Origin: Actinacidiphila alni
Lineage (GTDB): Bacteria > Actinomycetota > Actinomycetes > Streptomycetales > Streptomycetaceae
DNA: 64,000 bases
Direction of reading: 5' to 3'
Assembly (NCBI RefSeq): GCF_900112845.1
Contig: NZ_FONG01000021.1
Span: 86,516 to 150,515 of the forward strand
Made by a program: the position numbers and the translations under genes. The notes under the pieces were generated by a model. That model did not search any database, was not told where the DNA came from, and saw nothing but the letters and a program-made list of their open reading frames with translations. Of this stretch, positions 24,056-33,649 are shown piece by piece. The first letter of the stretch is position 1. Each line of letters starts with the position of its first letter.

Positions 24056-25534
24056 CTAGGCGGACTCGGCGACTTCCGGGAGTTCCACCGAGAGCCGGTC
24101 GGCGAGCGCGACGACTTCCGCGACGCCGCCGTAGTCGCGGACCGCGGACTGGGTGGTCTTGCGGATCCGGGTGTTGACGCGCTCGGAGCGGACCCGCTTG
24201 GCGACGGTGATGGCGCGGTCGGTGAAGTGCGCGGCCTGTTCCGGGCTCTCCTGGAGCAGGTGCACGGTGGCCAGGCCGACCAGATTGAGGGCGTACGCGC
24301 GCTGGTGCACCGCGTCGTCGCTGAACAGCTCGACGGCGCGCTCCATGACGGGGTGCGCGAGCGAGGCGTAGGCGGGGCTGCGGCCCGCGACATAGGCGAG
24401 GTCGCGGTAGGAGTGCGCGTTCTCCGCGTTCAGCTCGGCCTCGTTGAAGAAGCTGATCCAGGACGGGTCCTCGTCCGGGCGGGAGTCGGTCCAGGTGTCC
24501 TCGGCCATCCGGACCGCGCGGTGGCACTTGTTGACCTGGCCCATGTTGGCGTACGCGCGCGCCTCCAGGGAGTGCAGCATCGCCTGGGTGGTGGCGGTGG
24601 CCGTGTCCCGGCTGCCGTACTGCGCGAGGTGGATCAGCTCCAACGCGTCGTCGGGCCGGTTGAGATGGATCATCTGACGGCTCATCGAGGACAGGATGAA
24701 CGCGCCCAGCGGCCGGTCGCCGGCCTCCTTGGCGGCGTGCAGCGCGAGCACCAGGTACTTCTGGGCGGTGGGCTGGAGTCCGACGTCGTAGCTCATCCAG
24801 CCGGCAAGGGCGGCGAGGTCGGCGGTGATCCGGTAGAGCCTGCGGGCGACGTGCTCCGACTGCGGTTCCTGGAGCAGGTCGGTGACTTCGTGGAGCTGGC
24901 CGACAACGGCCTTGCGGCGCAGGCCGCCACCGCACTGATTGTCCCATTCGCGGAACATCACGGTGGTGGACTCCAGGAGTTGCAGCTCCTGTTCCGACAG
25001 CCGGGAGGGGCGGCCCGCGGTGTCGCGGGGCGCGCTGAGCAGCGGACCGTCCTGATCGGCGGTCCCCAGAGGCCCGTTGGTGGGCACCAGCCAGCGCTGC
25101 ATCGGCTCGATGAGCGCGGGGCCCGCGGACAGCGCGAGGGAGGCGCCGAGGAAGCCGCGGCGGCCGAGCATCAGGTCGCTGCGGGAGAACTCGCTGATCA
25201 GCTGGACGGTCTGCGGGCCGGCCCACGGCAGGTCGACGTCGCCGCCCGCGGCGGGCTGGTGCGCGGAGCGCAGCCCGAGGTCCTCGACGGGCACGACGCA
25301 GCCGAAGCGCTCGGAGAACAGCTCGGACATGATGCGCGGGATGGGCTCGCGGGGCTGCTCGCCGTCGAGCCAGCGGCGCACCCGGGAGGTGTCGGTGCTG
25401 ACGTGATGGGCGCCCAACTGCCGTGCCCTGCGGTTCACCTGACGGGCCAGCTCGCCCTTGGACCAGCCGCTGCGCACGAACCACGAGGTCAACTGCGCGT
25501 TGGGCTGCTTCTCTTGTGTGCCGCCCACGGTCAA
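24056..25534 (-). CDS. nsdA: NsdA-like developmental regulator (TPR-type)
   Basis: A 492-residue protein resembling NsdA, a negative regulator of sporulation and antibiotic production in S. coelicolor; the neighbouring amtB operon and primase/polymerase-like gene also match that locus. The N-terminus (TSWFVRSGWSKGELARQVNR) looks like a helix-turn-helix-type segment; the remainder is helical with TPR-like repeats (YLVLALHAAKEAGDRPLGAF, MLHSLEARAYANMGQVNKCH). A short hydrophobic stretch, RRGFLGASLALSAGPAL, occurs near residue 130. The mechanism is unknown. ATG 25534 starts after a 303-bp divergent gap. Confidence 0.82.
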   Translation of the reverse strand: MTVGGTQEKQPNAQLTSWFVRSGWSKGELARQVNRRARQLGAHHVSTDTSRVRRWLDGEQPREPIPRIMSELFSERFGCVVPVEDLGLRSAHQPAAGGDVDLPWAGPQTVQLISEFSRSDLMLGRRGFLGASLALSAGPALIEPMQRWLVPTNGPLGTADQDGPLLSAPRDTAGRPSRLSEQELQLLESTTVMFREWDNQCGGGLRRKAVVGQLHEVTDLLQEPQSEHVARRLYRITADLAALAGWMSYDVGLQPTAQKYLVLALHAAKEAGDRPLGAFILSSMSRQMIHLNRPDDALELIHLAQYGSRDTATATTQAMLHSLEARAYANMGQVNKCHRAVRMAEDTWTDSRPDEDPSWISFFNEAELNAENAHSYRDLAYVAGRSPAYASLAHPVMERAVELFSDDAVHQRAYALNLVGLATVHLLQESPEQAAHFTDRAITVAKRVRSERVNTRIRKTTQSAVRDYGGVAEVVALADRLSVELPEVAESA

Positions 25535-25837
25535 GCCCCCATCCGACTAGCCCAACTCCGTGGATACCAGGGTTGGTTGAGTCCTGTCGACCCCCGGCGT
25601 CCGTCGCACACATGCCCCCGGCACAACCGGACGCACATGCGGACGACACTCGCCGATGTACGAACCGAAAGTAATCCTACGATCACCCGTCCGCGACCGT
25701 TGTTGCGGAAACGCCACCATTCGCCACCCCTTCGAATGAACTCCTTCGCCGCGACAGACGATTCACTTGACACATGCCGGTCGCACGAGGTCAGGCAGGC
25801 GCGTAACCATCGGGCGCGGCGATCCGTTGGAGGTGTC
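25535..25837. promoter_or_regulatory. Divergent promoter region of nsdA and the prim-pol-like gene
   Basis: A 303-bp gap with noticeably lower GC than the flanking genes, as expected for a promoter region. TTGACA at 25767-25772 is a good -35 candidate for rightward transcription, but no good -10 follows at 17-18 bp. GGAGG at 25829-25833 is the ribosome-binding site of the rightward gene. No repeat or RNA gene is apparent. Confidence 0.45.
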
Positions 25838-26545
25838 ATGGTGTTCACGATCGGCAGCATGCGGGAGATCCGGCAGCAGCGGCCCGGAGGGCGGCCGGGG
25901 GTGCGCCCCGGCGCGCGCCGTCGGACGCGCGCCGCTGTGTGCACCACTGTCGCGGAGTACACCGGGCTGTGCGGCTGGTCCGTGGTCCCGGGGGCGCGGG
26001 CGGCGCGCGGCGGCGGCGCGTGTTCGTGCGGCGCCGCCGACTGCCGGCGGCCGGGCGCGCATCCGCTGCCCTTCGCCGACACGATTCCCGCGGGCAGCAC
26101 CCTGGAGGAGGCCGCGCGGGCCTGGGCGCAGGTGCCGGGCGCGGCGGTGCTGCTGCCGGTGGGGCGGTCCTTCGACGTCCTGGACGTGACGGAGGCGTCG
26201 GGGCGCCGCGCGCTGGTCCGGCTGGAGCGGATGGGGCTGCGGCTCGGCCCGGTGCTGCTGACGCCGACCGGGCGCGCGCAGTTCTTCGTCGCGCCGGGCG
26301 CCGCCGCCGAACTGCCGCATCTGCTCTACCGGATGGGCTGGGACGACGCGCGGCTCGACCTGCGCTGCCTGGGCCCCGGTGACCATGTCACCGCTCCCCC
26401 GTCCGACCTCGGCGGCCTCGGCCCGGTCCGCTGGCTGCGCGAGCCACTCCTGGGCCGCGCCGCCTGCGCCGCCCAGCCCCCCGAGGCCCGCCTCCTGCTC
26501 GGCACCCTCGCCTACGTCAGCCACCGCGACAGCGCGTACGCGTAG
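25838..26545 (+). CDS. Primase/polymerase-like domain protein
   Basis: A 235-residue protein related to the streptomycete bifunctional DNA primase/polymerase N-terminal domain family. Supporting segments are CSCGAADCRRPGAHPL (Cys-rich, possible zinc site), GRSFDVLDVTEASGRRAL (position of the acidic metal ligands), RAQFFVAPGAAAELPHLLYR and GPGDHVTAPPSDLGGLGPVR. Family members on plasmids and phages act in replication initiation; this chromosomal copy is short and lacks a helicase domain, and its role is unknown. GGAGG lies four bases before ATG 25838. It diverges from nsdA. Confidence 0.78.
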   Translation: MVFTIGSMREIRQQRPGGRPGVRPGARRRTRAAVCTTVAEYTGLCGWSVVPGARAARGGGACSCGAADCRRPGAHPLPFADTIPAGSTLEEAARAWAQVPGAAVLLPVGRSFDVLDVTEASGRRALVRLERMGLRLGPVLLTPTGRAQFFVAPGAAAELPHLLYRMGWDDARLDLRCLGPGDHVTAPPSDLGGLGPVRWLREPLLGRAACAAQPPEARLLLGTLAYVSHRDSAYA

Positions 26546-26592
26546 CGCCGGCCCGCAAACCGTCGGCCCGCACGCGTCGGCCCGCAGGCACA

Positions 26593-26628
26593 CGTAAGGG
26601 GCGCCCGCCTGGTTGGGCGCCCCTTACG
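26593..26628. terminator. Bidirectional terminator between the prim-pol-like gene and ftsY
   Basis: A perfect 14-bp stem (CGTAAGGGGCGCCC paired with GGGCGCCCCTTACG) and an 8-nt loop sit between the ends of two convergent genes. The A/T pairs at the stem base can serve either direction. Just before it, GGCCCGCA occurs three times (26550, 26565, 26579) at 14-15 bp spacing. Confidence 0.85.
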
Positions 26629-26678
26629 CATGGGATACGGGACCTCGGTCCCGGTCAGCGCGTCCGCTCCCCGATCGG

Positions 26679-27884
26679 CTACTCCCCGATCAGCGCGTCC
26701 ACGAAAGCGCCCGGCTCGAACGGGGCCATGTCGTCCGCGCCCTCGCCGAGGCCGACGAGCTTGACCGGGACGCCCAGCTCGCGCTGGACGGCGACGACGA
26801 TGCCACCCTTGGCGGTGCCGTCGAGCTTGGTGAGGACGATGCCGGTGATGTCCACGACCTCGGCGAAGACCCGGGCCTGGACCAGGCCGTTCTGACCGGT
26901 GGTGGCGTCCAGCACGAGCAGCACCTCGTCGACCGGGCCGTGCTTCTCCACGACCCGCTTGACCTTGCCCAGCTCGTCCATCAGGCCGGTCTTGGTGTGC
27001 AGCCGGCCCGCGGTGTCGATGAGGACGGCGTCGGCGCCCTCGGCGATGCCCTCCTTGACCGCGTCGAAGGCGATCGAGGCGGGGTCGCCGCCCTCGGGGC
27101 CGCGTACAGTCCTGGCGCCGACCCGCTCGCCCCAGGTCTGCAGCTGGTCGGCGGCGGCGGCGCGGAAGGTGTCGGCGGCGCCGAGCACGACGCTGTGGCC
27201 GTCGGCGACCAGCACCCGGGCGAGCTTGCCGGTGGTGGTGGTCTTCCCGGTGCCGTTGACCCCGACGACCATCAGGACGGCCGGGGACTCCTCGTGGCTC
27301 TCGGTGTGCAGGGTGCGGTCCAGCTCCGGGTCGAGGAGGGTGATCAGCTCCTCGCGCAGCAGCGCGCGCAGCTCGTCGGGGGTGCGGGTGCCGAGCACCC
27401 GGACCCGGGTGCGCAGCCGCTCCACCAGTTCCTGGGTGGGCGCGACGCCGACGTCCGCGGTGAGCAGGATCTCCTCGATCTCCTCCCAGGTGTCCTCGTC
27501 GAGGCGTTCCCGGGAGAGCAGGGTGAGCAGGCCCTTGCCGAGCGAATTCTGCGAGCGGGACAGCCGCGAGCGCAGCCGTACCAGCCGTCCCGCGGTGGGC
27601 TCGGGCTGCTCGATCACCGGCGCCGGCGGTACCTGCACCTCTTCCACGGCGTCCGGCGCGGCCGTGGCGCCGGGCAGGTCGACCTCTTCGATCGTCCGGC
27701 GCTCTTCGTCCCGCGGCGCCTCGGCCTCGTCCCCGACGTGCGGTTCCGCGGGCGGGGCGGTGACCGAGGGGGTGCCCGTCCGCGGCGGCGGAAGCTGCTT
27801 CCTGCGGCGGCTGCCGACGACCAGTCCACCGGCCCCGAGGATCACGACCAGGGCGATGACGACTGCGAGGATGACGATTTCCAT
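26679..27884 (-). CDS. ftsY: SRP receptor FtsY
   Basis: A 401-residue SRP receptor GTPase. An N-terminal transmembrane helix (residues 3-24, VILAVVIALVVILGAGGLVV) anchors it, typical of actinobacterial FtsY. An acidic/Pro-rich A region (to ~100) precedes the NG domain with GVNGTGKTTTTGKLA, VLIDTAGRLH and LTKLDGTAKGG. It receives Ffh-ribosome complexes and hands them to SecYEG. Isolated from ffh by 7 kb; ATG 27884. A 172-bp gap separates it from the upstream transporter gene. Confidence 0.96.
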   Translation of the reverse strand: MEIVILAVVIALVVILGAGGLVVGSRRRKQLPPPRTGTPSVTAPPAEPHVGDEAEAPRDEERRTIEEVDLPGATAAPDAVEEVQVPPAPVIEQPEPTAGRLVRLRSRLSRSQNSLGKGLLTLLSRERLDEDTWEEIEEILLTADVGVAPTQELVERLRTRVRVLGTRTPDELRALLREELITLLDPELDRTLHTESHEESPAVLMVVGVNGTGKTTTTGKLARVLVADGHSVVLGAADTFRAAAADQLQTWGERVGARTVRGPEGGDPASIAFDAVKEGIAEGADAVLIDTAGRLHTKTGLMDELGKVKRVVEKHGPVDEVLLVLDATTGQNGLVQARVFAEVVDITGIVLTKLDGTAKGGIVVAVQRELGVPVKLVGLGEGADDMAPFEPGAFVDALIGE

Positions 27885-28056
27885 GGGTTCTTTCGAAGCC
27901 TTTCACCAGGTCAGAGCGTGTGCATGGTAGCCCACCGGCCACATGTGCCACTGCGGCGTCACCACCCGTCGGGGCGCACGCGCACGTCAACGGTACGGGA
28001 AACCCGCCGTCCGGCCCTGACCCGTGCGCCGGACGCGTGCGCCGGAGGGCGCCTGC

Positions 28057-29472
28057 CTAGCCCATGTCCTCCAGCTTCTTGCCCTTGGTCTCCTTCACGA
28101 ACAGCAGCACGAAGGGGATGGAGAGCGCGGCGAAGCACGTGTAGATGACGTAGGTGCCCGACAGATTCCAGTCCGCCAGCGTCGGGAAGCTCGCGGTGAT
28201 CGCCCAGTTGGCGATCCACTGCGCGGAGGCGGCGACGCCGAGTGCCGCCGCGCGGATCTTGTTGGGGAACATCTCGCCGAGGAAGACCCAGACCACCACA
28301 CCCCACGACAGGGCGAAGAAGAGCACGAAGCAGTGCGCGGCGACCAGTGCGACCGTGCCCTGCGCGTTCGGCAGGGTGTCGCCGGACTTCGAGGAGAAGG
28401 CCCATGCCTCCAGCGCCAGTGAGACGGCCATGCCGGACGAGCCGATCAGCGCCAGCGGCCTGCGGCCGATCCGGTCCACGAAGATCATCGCGATCACCGT
28501 GCCGATGATGTTCACGATCGACGTGGTGAAGGAGTAGAAGAAGGAGCTGCTCGGGTCGATGCCGACCGACTGCCACAGGGTGGACGAGTAGTAGAAGGCC
28601 ACATTGATGCCGACGAGCTGCTGGAAGACGGACAGGCCGATACCGACCCAGACGATCGGCAGGAAGCCCCAGCGGGTGCCGAGCAGATCGCCGAAGGTCG
28701 ACTTGTGCTCGCGGCGCATGGCCTGCTCGATCTCGGCGACGCGGGCGTCCAGGTCGGTGTCCGCGCCCTCGACATCGGCGAGTACGGCCTTGGCGTCGGC
28801 CTCGCGGTTCACCGAGATGAGGTAGCGCGGCGACTCGGGGATCGCGAAGGACAGCAGCCCGTAGATCACCGCGGGGATCACCATCACGCCGAGCATGACC
28901 TGCCATGCCTCCAGGCCGATGATCTTGCCGCGCTGGTCGTCGTCGGCGCCCTTGAGGATGGCGTAGTTGACCAGCTGCGAGACGGCGATGCCCAGCACGA
29001 TGGCGGCCTGCTGGAAGGAGGCGAGCCGGCCGCGGTAGGCGGGCGGCGAGACCTCGGCGATGTACGCCGGGCCGATCACGGACGCCATGCCGATGGCGAA
29101 GCCGCCGATGATCCGCCACATCGCCAGGTCCCACAGGGCGAAGGGCAGGGCGGACCCGACGGCGCTGATGGTGAACAGCACCGACGCGATCTGCATGCAG
29201 CGGATCCGGCCGATGCGGTCGGCGATCCGGCCCGCGGTCGCGGCTCCGATGGCGCAGCCGATCAGGGCGATGGCGATGACCTGGGCGAGCGTGCCGGAGC
29301 CGATGTCGTACTTGTCACGGATGGCCTCGACGGCGCCGTTGATGACGGAGCTGTCGTAGCCGAAGAGAAAGCCGCCCATGGCGGCGGCGGCCGTGATGAA
29401 GATGATGTGGCCGAGGTGTTCCGGCAGCGCGCTGTGGTCTGCCGCGTCGGACGCTCGTGCGGTGCTGGTCAA
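28057..29472 (-). CDS. glcP: MFS sugar transporter, glucose permease-like
   Basis: A 471-residue major facilitator superfamily protein with 12 predicted helices. Sugar-porter signatures: GFLFGYDSSVINGAVEAI, GRIADRIGRIRCM, PESPRYLI, the QQLVGINVAFYYSS segment and ETKGKKLEDM at the end. S. coelicolor has a glucose permease GlcP at the same locus between ftsY and smc, which supports glucose/H+ symport here. The substrate is inferred from family and position. ATG 29472 has a purine-rich site (GGAGA) upstream. Confidence 0.88.
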   Translation of the reverse strand: MTSTARASDAADHSALPEHLGHIIFITAAAAMGGFLFGYDSSVINGAVEAIRDKYDIGSGTLAQVIAIALIGCAIGAATAGRIADRIGRIRCMQIASVLFTISAVGSALPFALWDLAMWRIIGGFAIGMASVIGPAYIAEVSPPAYRGRLASFQQAAIVLGIAVSQLVNYAILKGADDDQRGKIIGLEAWQVMLGVMVIPAVIYGLLSFAIPESPRYLISVNREADAKAVLADVEGADTDLDARVAEIEQAMRREHKSTFGDLLGTRWGFLPIVWVGIGLSVFQQLVGINVAFYYSSTLWQSVGIDPSSSFFYSFTTSIVNIIGTVIAMIFVDRIGRRPLALIGSSGMAVSLALEAWAFSSKSGDTLPNAQGTVALVAAHCFVLFFALSWGVVVWVFLGEMFPNKIRAAALGVAASAQWIANWAITASFPTLADWNLSGTYVIYTCFAALSIPFVLLFVKETKGKKLEDMG

Positions 29473-29602
29473 GGTGGTCTCCTCGGGCTCGGCTGTGAGC
29501 CCTCACATGAGGGTCTGGATCTTCGAGTCTCGGGCGGTGCGCGTGACGCCACCACTCGAACCTGCACAGCCGGAAGGCGGCCGGAGAGACGGCCGGGGAG
29601 GC

Positions 29603-32600
29603 TCAGGCGGGCTGCTGCTTGCCGTTGCGCAGCCGCTGGCTGATCACCTTGGACACACCGTCGCCCTGCATCGATACGCCGTACAGGGCATCGGCGACCT
29701 CCATCGTGCGCTTCTGGTGGGTGATCACGATGAGCTGCGAGCTCTCCTGGAGTTCCTCCATGATCCGGATCAGTCTCTGCAGGTTGGTGTCGTCCAGGGC
29801 CGCCTCGACCTCGTCCATCACGTAGAACGGGCTCGGCCGCGCCTTGAAGATCGACACCAGCATCGCCACCGCGGTCAGCGAGCGCTCGCCTCCCGACAGC
29901 AGTGAAAGCCGCTTGACCTTCTTCCCGGGCGGCCGCGCCTCAACCTCCACACCTGTGGTCAGCATGTTGTCCGGGTCGGTGAGCAGCAGCCGACCCTCGC
30001 CGCCGGGGAAGAGCCGGGAGAAGACGCCCTCGAATTCGCGGGCGGTGTCGTGGAAGGCGGCGGTGAAGACCTGCTCCACCCGCTCGTCCACGTCCTTGAC
30101 CACCTGGAGCAGGTCGGCCCGCGTCTTGCGCAGGTCCTCCAGCTGCTCGGTGAGGAATTTGTGCCGCTCCTCCAGCGCCGCGAATTCCTCCAGCGCCAGC
30201 GGATTGACCTTGCCGAGCTGCGCGTACGCCTTCTCCGCCGCCTTCAGCCGCTTCTCCTGCTCGGGGCGGCGGTACGGGCGCGGCTGGTTGCGCGGGTCCT
30301 CCGGGTCCTCGGGCAGGATCTCGCCCTCGGCGGGCGGCGAGGGCGGCACAAGCTGGTCGGGGCCGTACTCGGCGACCAGGCCCGCGGGCTCCATGCCGTG
30401 CTCCTCCAGGGCCTTGGCCTCCAGCTGCTCGATCCGCAGCCGCTTCTCGGCGCCCAGCACCTCACCCTTGTGGACGTCGCCGGTGAGGCGGTCCAGCTCG
30501 CTCTTCAGCTCCCGGCCGCGGCGCCGCTCCTGGCCCAGCTCCGCCTCTCGCTCGGCCCTGGCCCGCTCGGCGGCGGCGCGCTCCGCCTCGGCGCGGGCCA
30601 GCGAGACCTGGACGTATTCCAGCAGGCCGCGGGCGCCGTCGCGGACGGCGGCGGCCACCGACGCCTCGTAGGCCAGGCGGGTCCTGCGCCGCTCGGCCCT
30701 GGAGCGGGTCTCGCGCTCGGCGCGCGCGGCCCGGTCCAGGCCGTCGGCCCGGCCCGCCAGGCCCTTGACCCTCTCCTCGTGCGTACGCACCTGGAGCCGG
30801 GCCTCCATCTCGGTCTGCCGGGCGTTGGCGCCGTCGGCGGACAGCCGGTCGCGGACCGAGGTGTCCGGCTCCTCCTCGCCGGGCGCCTCCTGGGCCTCGC
30901 TCAGCCGGTAGGACAGCTCCTCCAGCTCCTCGCGGGCCGCCGCCAGCGCCTCCTCGGAGCGGCCGACGGCCGCGGCGGCGCGCTCGGCCTCGCCCGCGGC
31001 GGCCCTGGCCTGCCCGCCGAAGCGGCCCAGCTGCTGGGCGACCGACGACTTCTCCTTCTCGGCCGCGCGCCGCCGCTGGGTCAGTGCGTCGACCTCGCGG
31101 GCCGCGGCCGCCCTGCGCTCCTTGGCGTCCGCCTGCTCGGCGGCCAGCTCCGCGCAGCGCGCGTCGAGCCCCTCCAACTCGGCGGTCGCCTCGTCGACCT
31201 GCGCCTGCACCTCCAGCAGGCTCGGCGCCTTCGCGGAACCGCCCTGCGCCAGGTGCGCCGACAGCACATCGCCCTCGGCGGTCACCGCGGTCAGCTCGGG
31301 CCGCCGTACGACCAGGGCCTCGGCCTCCTCCAGCGACTCCACCACGACGACCCGGTCGAGCAGCCGCGCCACCGCGGCCCGCAGCTCGGGGCCGGCCGTC
31401 ACCAGATCGGCCGCCCACCGCGCCTCGCCGGGCAGCCCGGCGCTCTCCGGCCGGGGGCCGGGGACGCCGGCGTGCGCGTCGCCCCCGGCCGGGCCCGCCT
31501 GGCCGGGCACGGCGGGGTCGTGGCTCCCGCCACCGGCGGCGGCCGGTCGCCCGTCGTACGGAAGACGGGGCGCCGCGCCGTCGTGGCCGCCCGCGGACGG
31601 CTGTCCAGGCACGGCTTGGCCGCCCGCCTCGGTGGCCGGTCCCGCTTCCGTGACCGTGTCCGCTGCCGTGCCCGTACGGGCCTGGTCGTGGGCGGCCACC
31701 GGTTCGGGGCTGTCCGCCGGGGCGGCCAGGAGCAGGGCGGCGCGGCCCGCGTCGCCCTTGCGGAGCAGGCGGAGGGCTTCGGCGGCGGCGCCGGGGCCGG
31801 TGACCGCGACGGCGTCGGCGGCGGCGCCGAGCGCGGCGGCGAGCGGGATCTCGTAGCCGGGCGTGACCCGCAGCAGGGCGGCGGCCGGGCCGAGGACGCC
31901 GCCGAGGTCGGCGCCGAGGAGGGCGCCGGTGCCGTCCTTGCGGCGCAACGACGGGGCGAGGGCGTCACGGCGGGCGGCGACGGCGGCGCGGCGGCGCTCC
32001 GCGGCGGTGGCCGCCTCCCGGGCGGCGCTGAACGCCTCCTCGGCGGCGGCCTGTTCGCGGCGCGCGGCCTCGAAGCGCTCCTCCAGCTCGGAGTCGTCCG
32101 CGTCCAGGCCCTCCACCTGGGCACGCAGCTCCTCGTACTCGCCCTGCGCGGATTCGGCCCGGTCCCGGGCCTCGTCACGGGCGGCGGCGAGCCGGCCGAT
32201 CTCGGCCTCGGCGGCGGCGGCCTTGGATCGGGCCGCGTTGACCTGGGCGTTCAGCCGGGCCAGGCCCTCGCGGCGGTCGGCGATGGCGCGGGCGGCGGCC
32301 CGCAGCCGGGTCTCCTCCTCGGCGAGCCGGCGCTCCAGCTCCGCGCGGTGGTCGACGGTGTCGTCCAGGGCGCGCTGCGCCGCGTCCAGCGCCTCGGACA
32401 GCTCGGCCTCCTGCTCCCGGATCCGGGCGGCCTCGCGCTCCATGTCCTCCGGGTCCCGGCCGCGCCGCTCCTCGGCGGGCTGGGAGGTGGCGTGCCGGTG
32501 CCGCTGTTCCGCCAGGCCGATGGTGCCGCGGACCCGCTCGGCGAGCTGGGACAGCGCGTACCAGGTGGCCTGCGCGTCGTTCAGCCGCGGCGTGAGCGCG

Positions 32601-33430
32601 CGGACCTGTTCCTCCAGGCGCGCCTCGCGCTGCACCGCGACGGCCAGGTCCGCCTCGACGGCGTCCTTGCGCTCCTTGAGCGCGGCCTCGTCGGCGACCT
32701 CGGCGCGCAGCGCCTCCCGCAGGGTCACCAGGTCGTCGGCGAGCAGCCGCAGCCGCGCGTCGCGCAGATCGGCCTGGATGACGGCGGCCCGGCGGGCGAC
32801 CTGGGCCTGCCGGCCGAGCGGTTTGAGCTGGCGGCGGAGCTCGCCCGTGAGATCCGTCACACGGGCGAGATTGGCCTGCATCGCGTCCAGTTTCCGCAGC
32901 GCCTTCTCCTTGCGCTTGCGGTGCTTCAGGACGCCCGCGGCCTCCTCGATGAAGGCGCGGCGGCCCATCGGGTCGGCGTGCAGTACGGAGTCCAGCTGGC
33001 CCTGGCCGACGATGACGTGCATCTCGCGGCCGATGCCGGAGTCCGACAGCAGTTCCTGAATGTCCAGCAGCCGGCAGGTGTCGCCGTTGAGCTGGTACTC
33101 GCTGCCGCCGTTGCGGAACATGATCCGCGTGATCGTGACCTCGGCGTACTCGATCGGCAGCACGCCGTCGCTGTTGTCGATGGTCAGCGACACCTCGGCC
33201 CGGCCCAGCGGGGGCCGCCCTGTGGTGCCGGCGAAGATGACGTCCTCCATCTTGCCGCCGCGCAGCGACTTGGCACCCTGCTCGCCCATCACCCAGGACA
33301 GCGCGTCGACCACGTTCGACTTGCCGGACCCGTTGGGCCCGACGACGCACGTGATTCCGGGTTCGAAGCGCAGCGTCGTCGCCGAGGCGAACGACTTGAA
33401 ACCGCGCAGCGTAAGGCTCTTGAGATGCAC
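29603..33430 (-). CDS. smc: Chromosome segregation SMC protein
   Basis: A 1275-residue SMC ATPase. Head N: MHLKSLTLRGFKSFASATTL and Walker A GPNGSGKSN (residues 31-39). Head C: the signature LSLLSGGERSLTAVAML and Walker B FYVMDEVEAALDD. Long Arg/Glu/Ala-rich coiled coils connect both heads to a central hinge (about 500-730). Within the hinge, residues 572-671 are a Pro/Gly/Ala-rich low-complexity insert, which largely explains why the protein is ~90 residues longer than the 1186-residue S. coelicolor SMC. It forms condensin with ScpA/ScpB. ATG 33430; upstream is the small coiled-coil gene. Confidence 0.96.
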   Translation of the reverse strand: MHLKSLTLRGFKSFASATTLRFEPGITCVVGPNGSGKSNVVDALSWVMGEQGAKSLRGGKMEDVIFAGTTGRPPLGRAEVSLTIDNSDGVLPIEYAEVTITRIMFRNGGSEYQLNGDTCRLLDIQELLSDSGIGREMHVIVGQGQLDSVLHADPMGRRAFIEEAAGVLKHRKRKEKALRKLDAMQANLARVTDLTGELRRQLKPLGRQAQVARRAAVIQADLRDARLRLLADDLVTLREALRAEVADEAALKERKDAVEADLAVAVQREARLEEQVRALTPRLNDAQATWYALSQLAERVRGTIGLAEQRHRHATSQPAEERRGRDPEDMEREAARIREQEAELSEALDAAQRALDDTVDHRAELERRLAEEETRLRAAARAIADRREGLARLNAQVNAARSKAAAAEAEIGRLAAARDEARDRAESAQGEYEELRAQVEGLDADDSELEERFEAARREQAAAEEAFSAAREAATAAERRRAAVAARRDALAPSLRRKDGTGALLGADLGGVLGPAAALLRVTPGYEIPLAAALGAAADAVAVTGPGAAAEALRLLRKGDAGRAALLLAAPADSPEPVAAHDQARTGTAADTVTEAGPATEAGGQAVPGQPSAGGHDGAAPRLPYDGRPAAAGGGSHDPAVPGQAGPAGGDAHAGVPGPRPESAGLPGEARWAADLVTAGPELRAAVARLLDRVVVVESLEEAEALVVRRPELTAVTAEGDVLSAHLAQGGSAKAPSLLEVQAQVDEATAELEGLDARCAELAAEQADAKERRAAAAREVDALTQRRRAAEKEKSSVAQQLGRFGGQARAAAGEAERAAAAVGRSEEALAAAREELEELSYRLSEAQEAPGEEEPDTSVRDRLSADGANARQTEMEARLQVRTHEERVKGLAGRADGLDRAARAERETRSRAERRRTRLAYEASVAAAVRDGARGLLEYVQVSLARAEAERAAAERARAEREAELGQERRRGRELKSELDRLTGDVHKGEVLGAEKRLRIEQLEAKALEEHGMEPAGLVAEYGPDQLVPPSPPAEGEILPEDPEDPRNQPRPYRRPEQEKRLKAAEKAYAQLGKVNPLALEEFAALEERHKFLTEQLEDLRKTRADLLQVVKDVDERVEQVFTAAFHDTAREFEGVFSRLFPGGEGRLLLTDPDNMLTTGVEVEARPPGKKVKRLSLLSGGERSLTAVAMLVSIFKARPSPFYVMDEVEAALDDTNLQRLIRIMEELQESSQLIVITHQKRTMEVADALYGVSMQGDGVSKVISQRLRNGKQQPA

Positions 33431-33547
33431 GCCGGTCGACTCTACTAGCCGTCTTCGGTTTCACCGAGGAAGGTGCAGGGCACATCATGCGTTAAGAAGC
33501 GGCTGTCGGCCGCGAAAGTGCGGCTGTGGGGCGGGAGGGCATGACGA

Positions 33548-33569
33548 AAGGGACGCCGAAGCGTCCCTT
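33548..33569 (-). terminator. Hairpin between the small coiled-coil gene and smc
   Basis: AAGGGACGC and GCGTCCCTT form a perfect 9-bp stem around a 4-nt loop (TTCG on the minus strand). It lies 80 bp past the stop of the 67-aa gene and 118 bp before smc, so it would end the former transcript and let smc use its own promoter in 33431-33547. Confidence 0.6.
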
Positions 33570-33649
33570 GCGATGATGCAGATTCTCAGGCGGTGTCCGA
33601 GGACTCACCGGACCGGGCCGAGTACGGCCGACTGCGGCCGGGGACCGGG

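Noticed and set aside
30050..33448. Long rightward open frame opposite smc
   Set aside because: It is the antisense of smc. High GC bias creates long antisense frames; its Leu/Gly/Arg-rich translation has no family signature.
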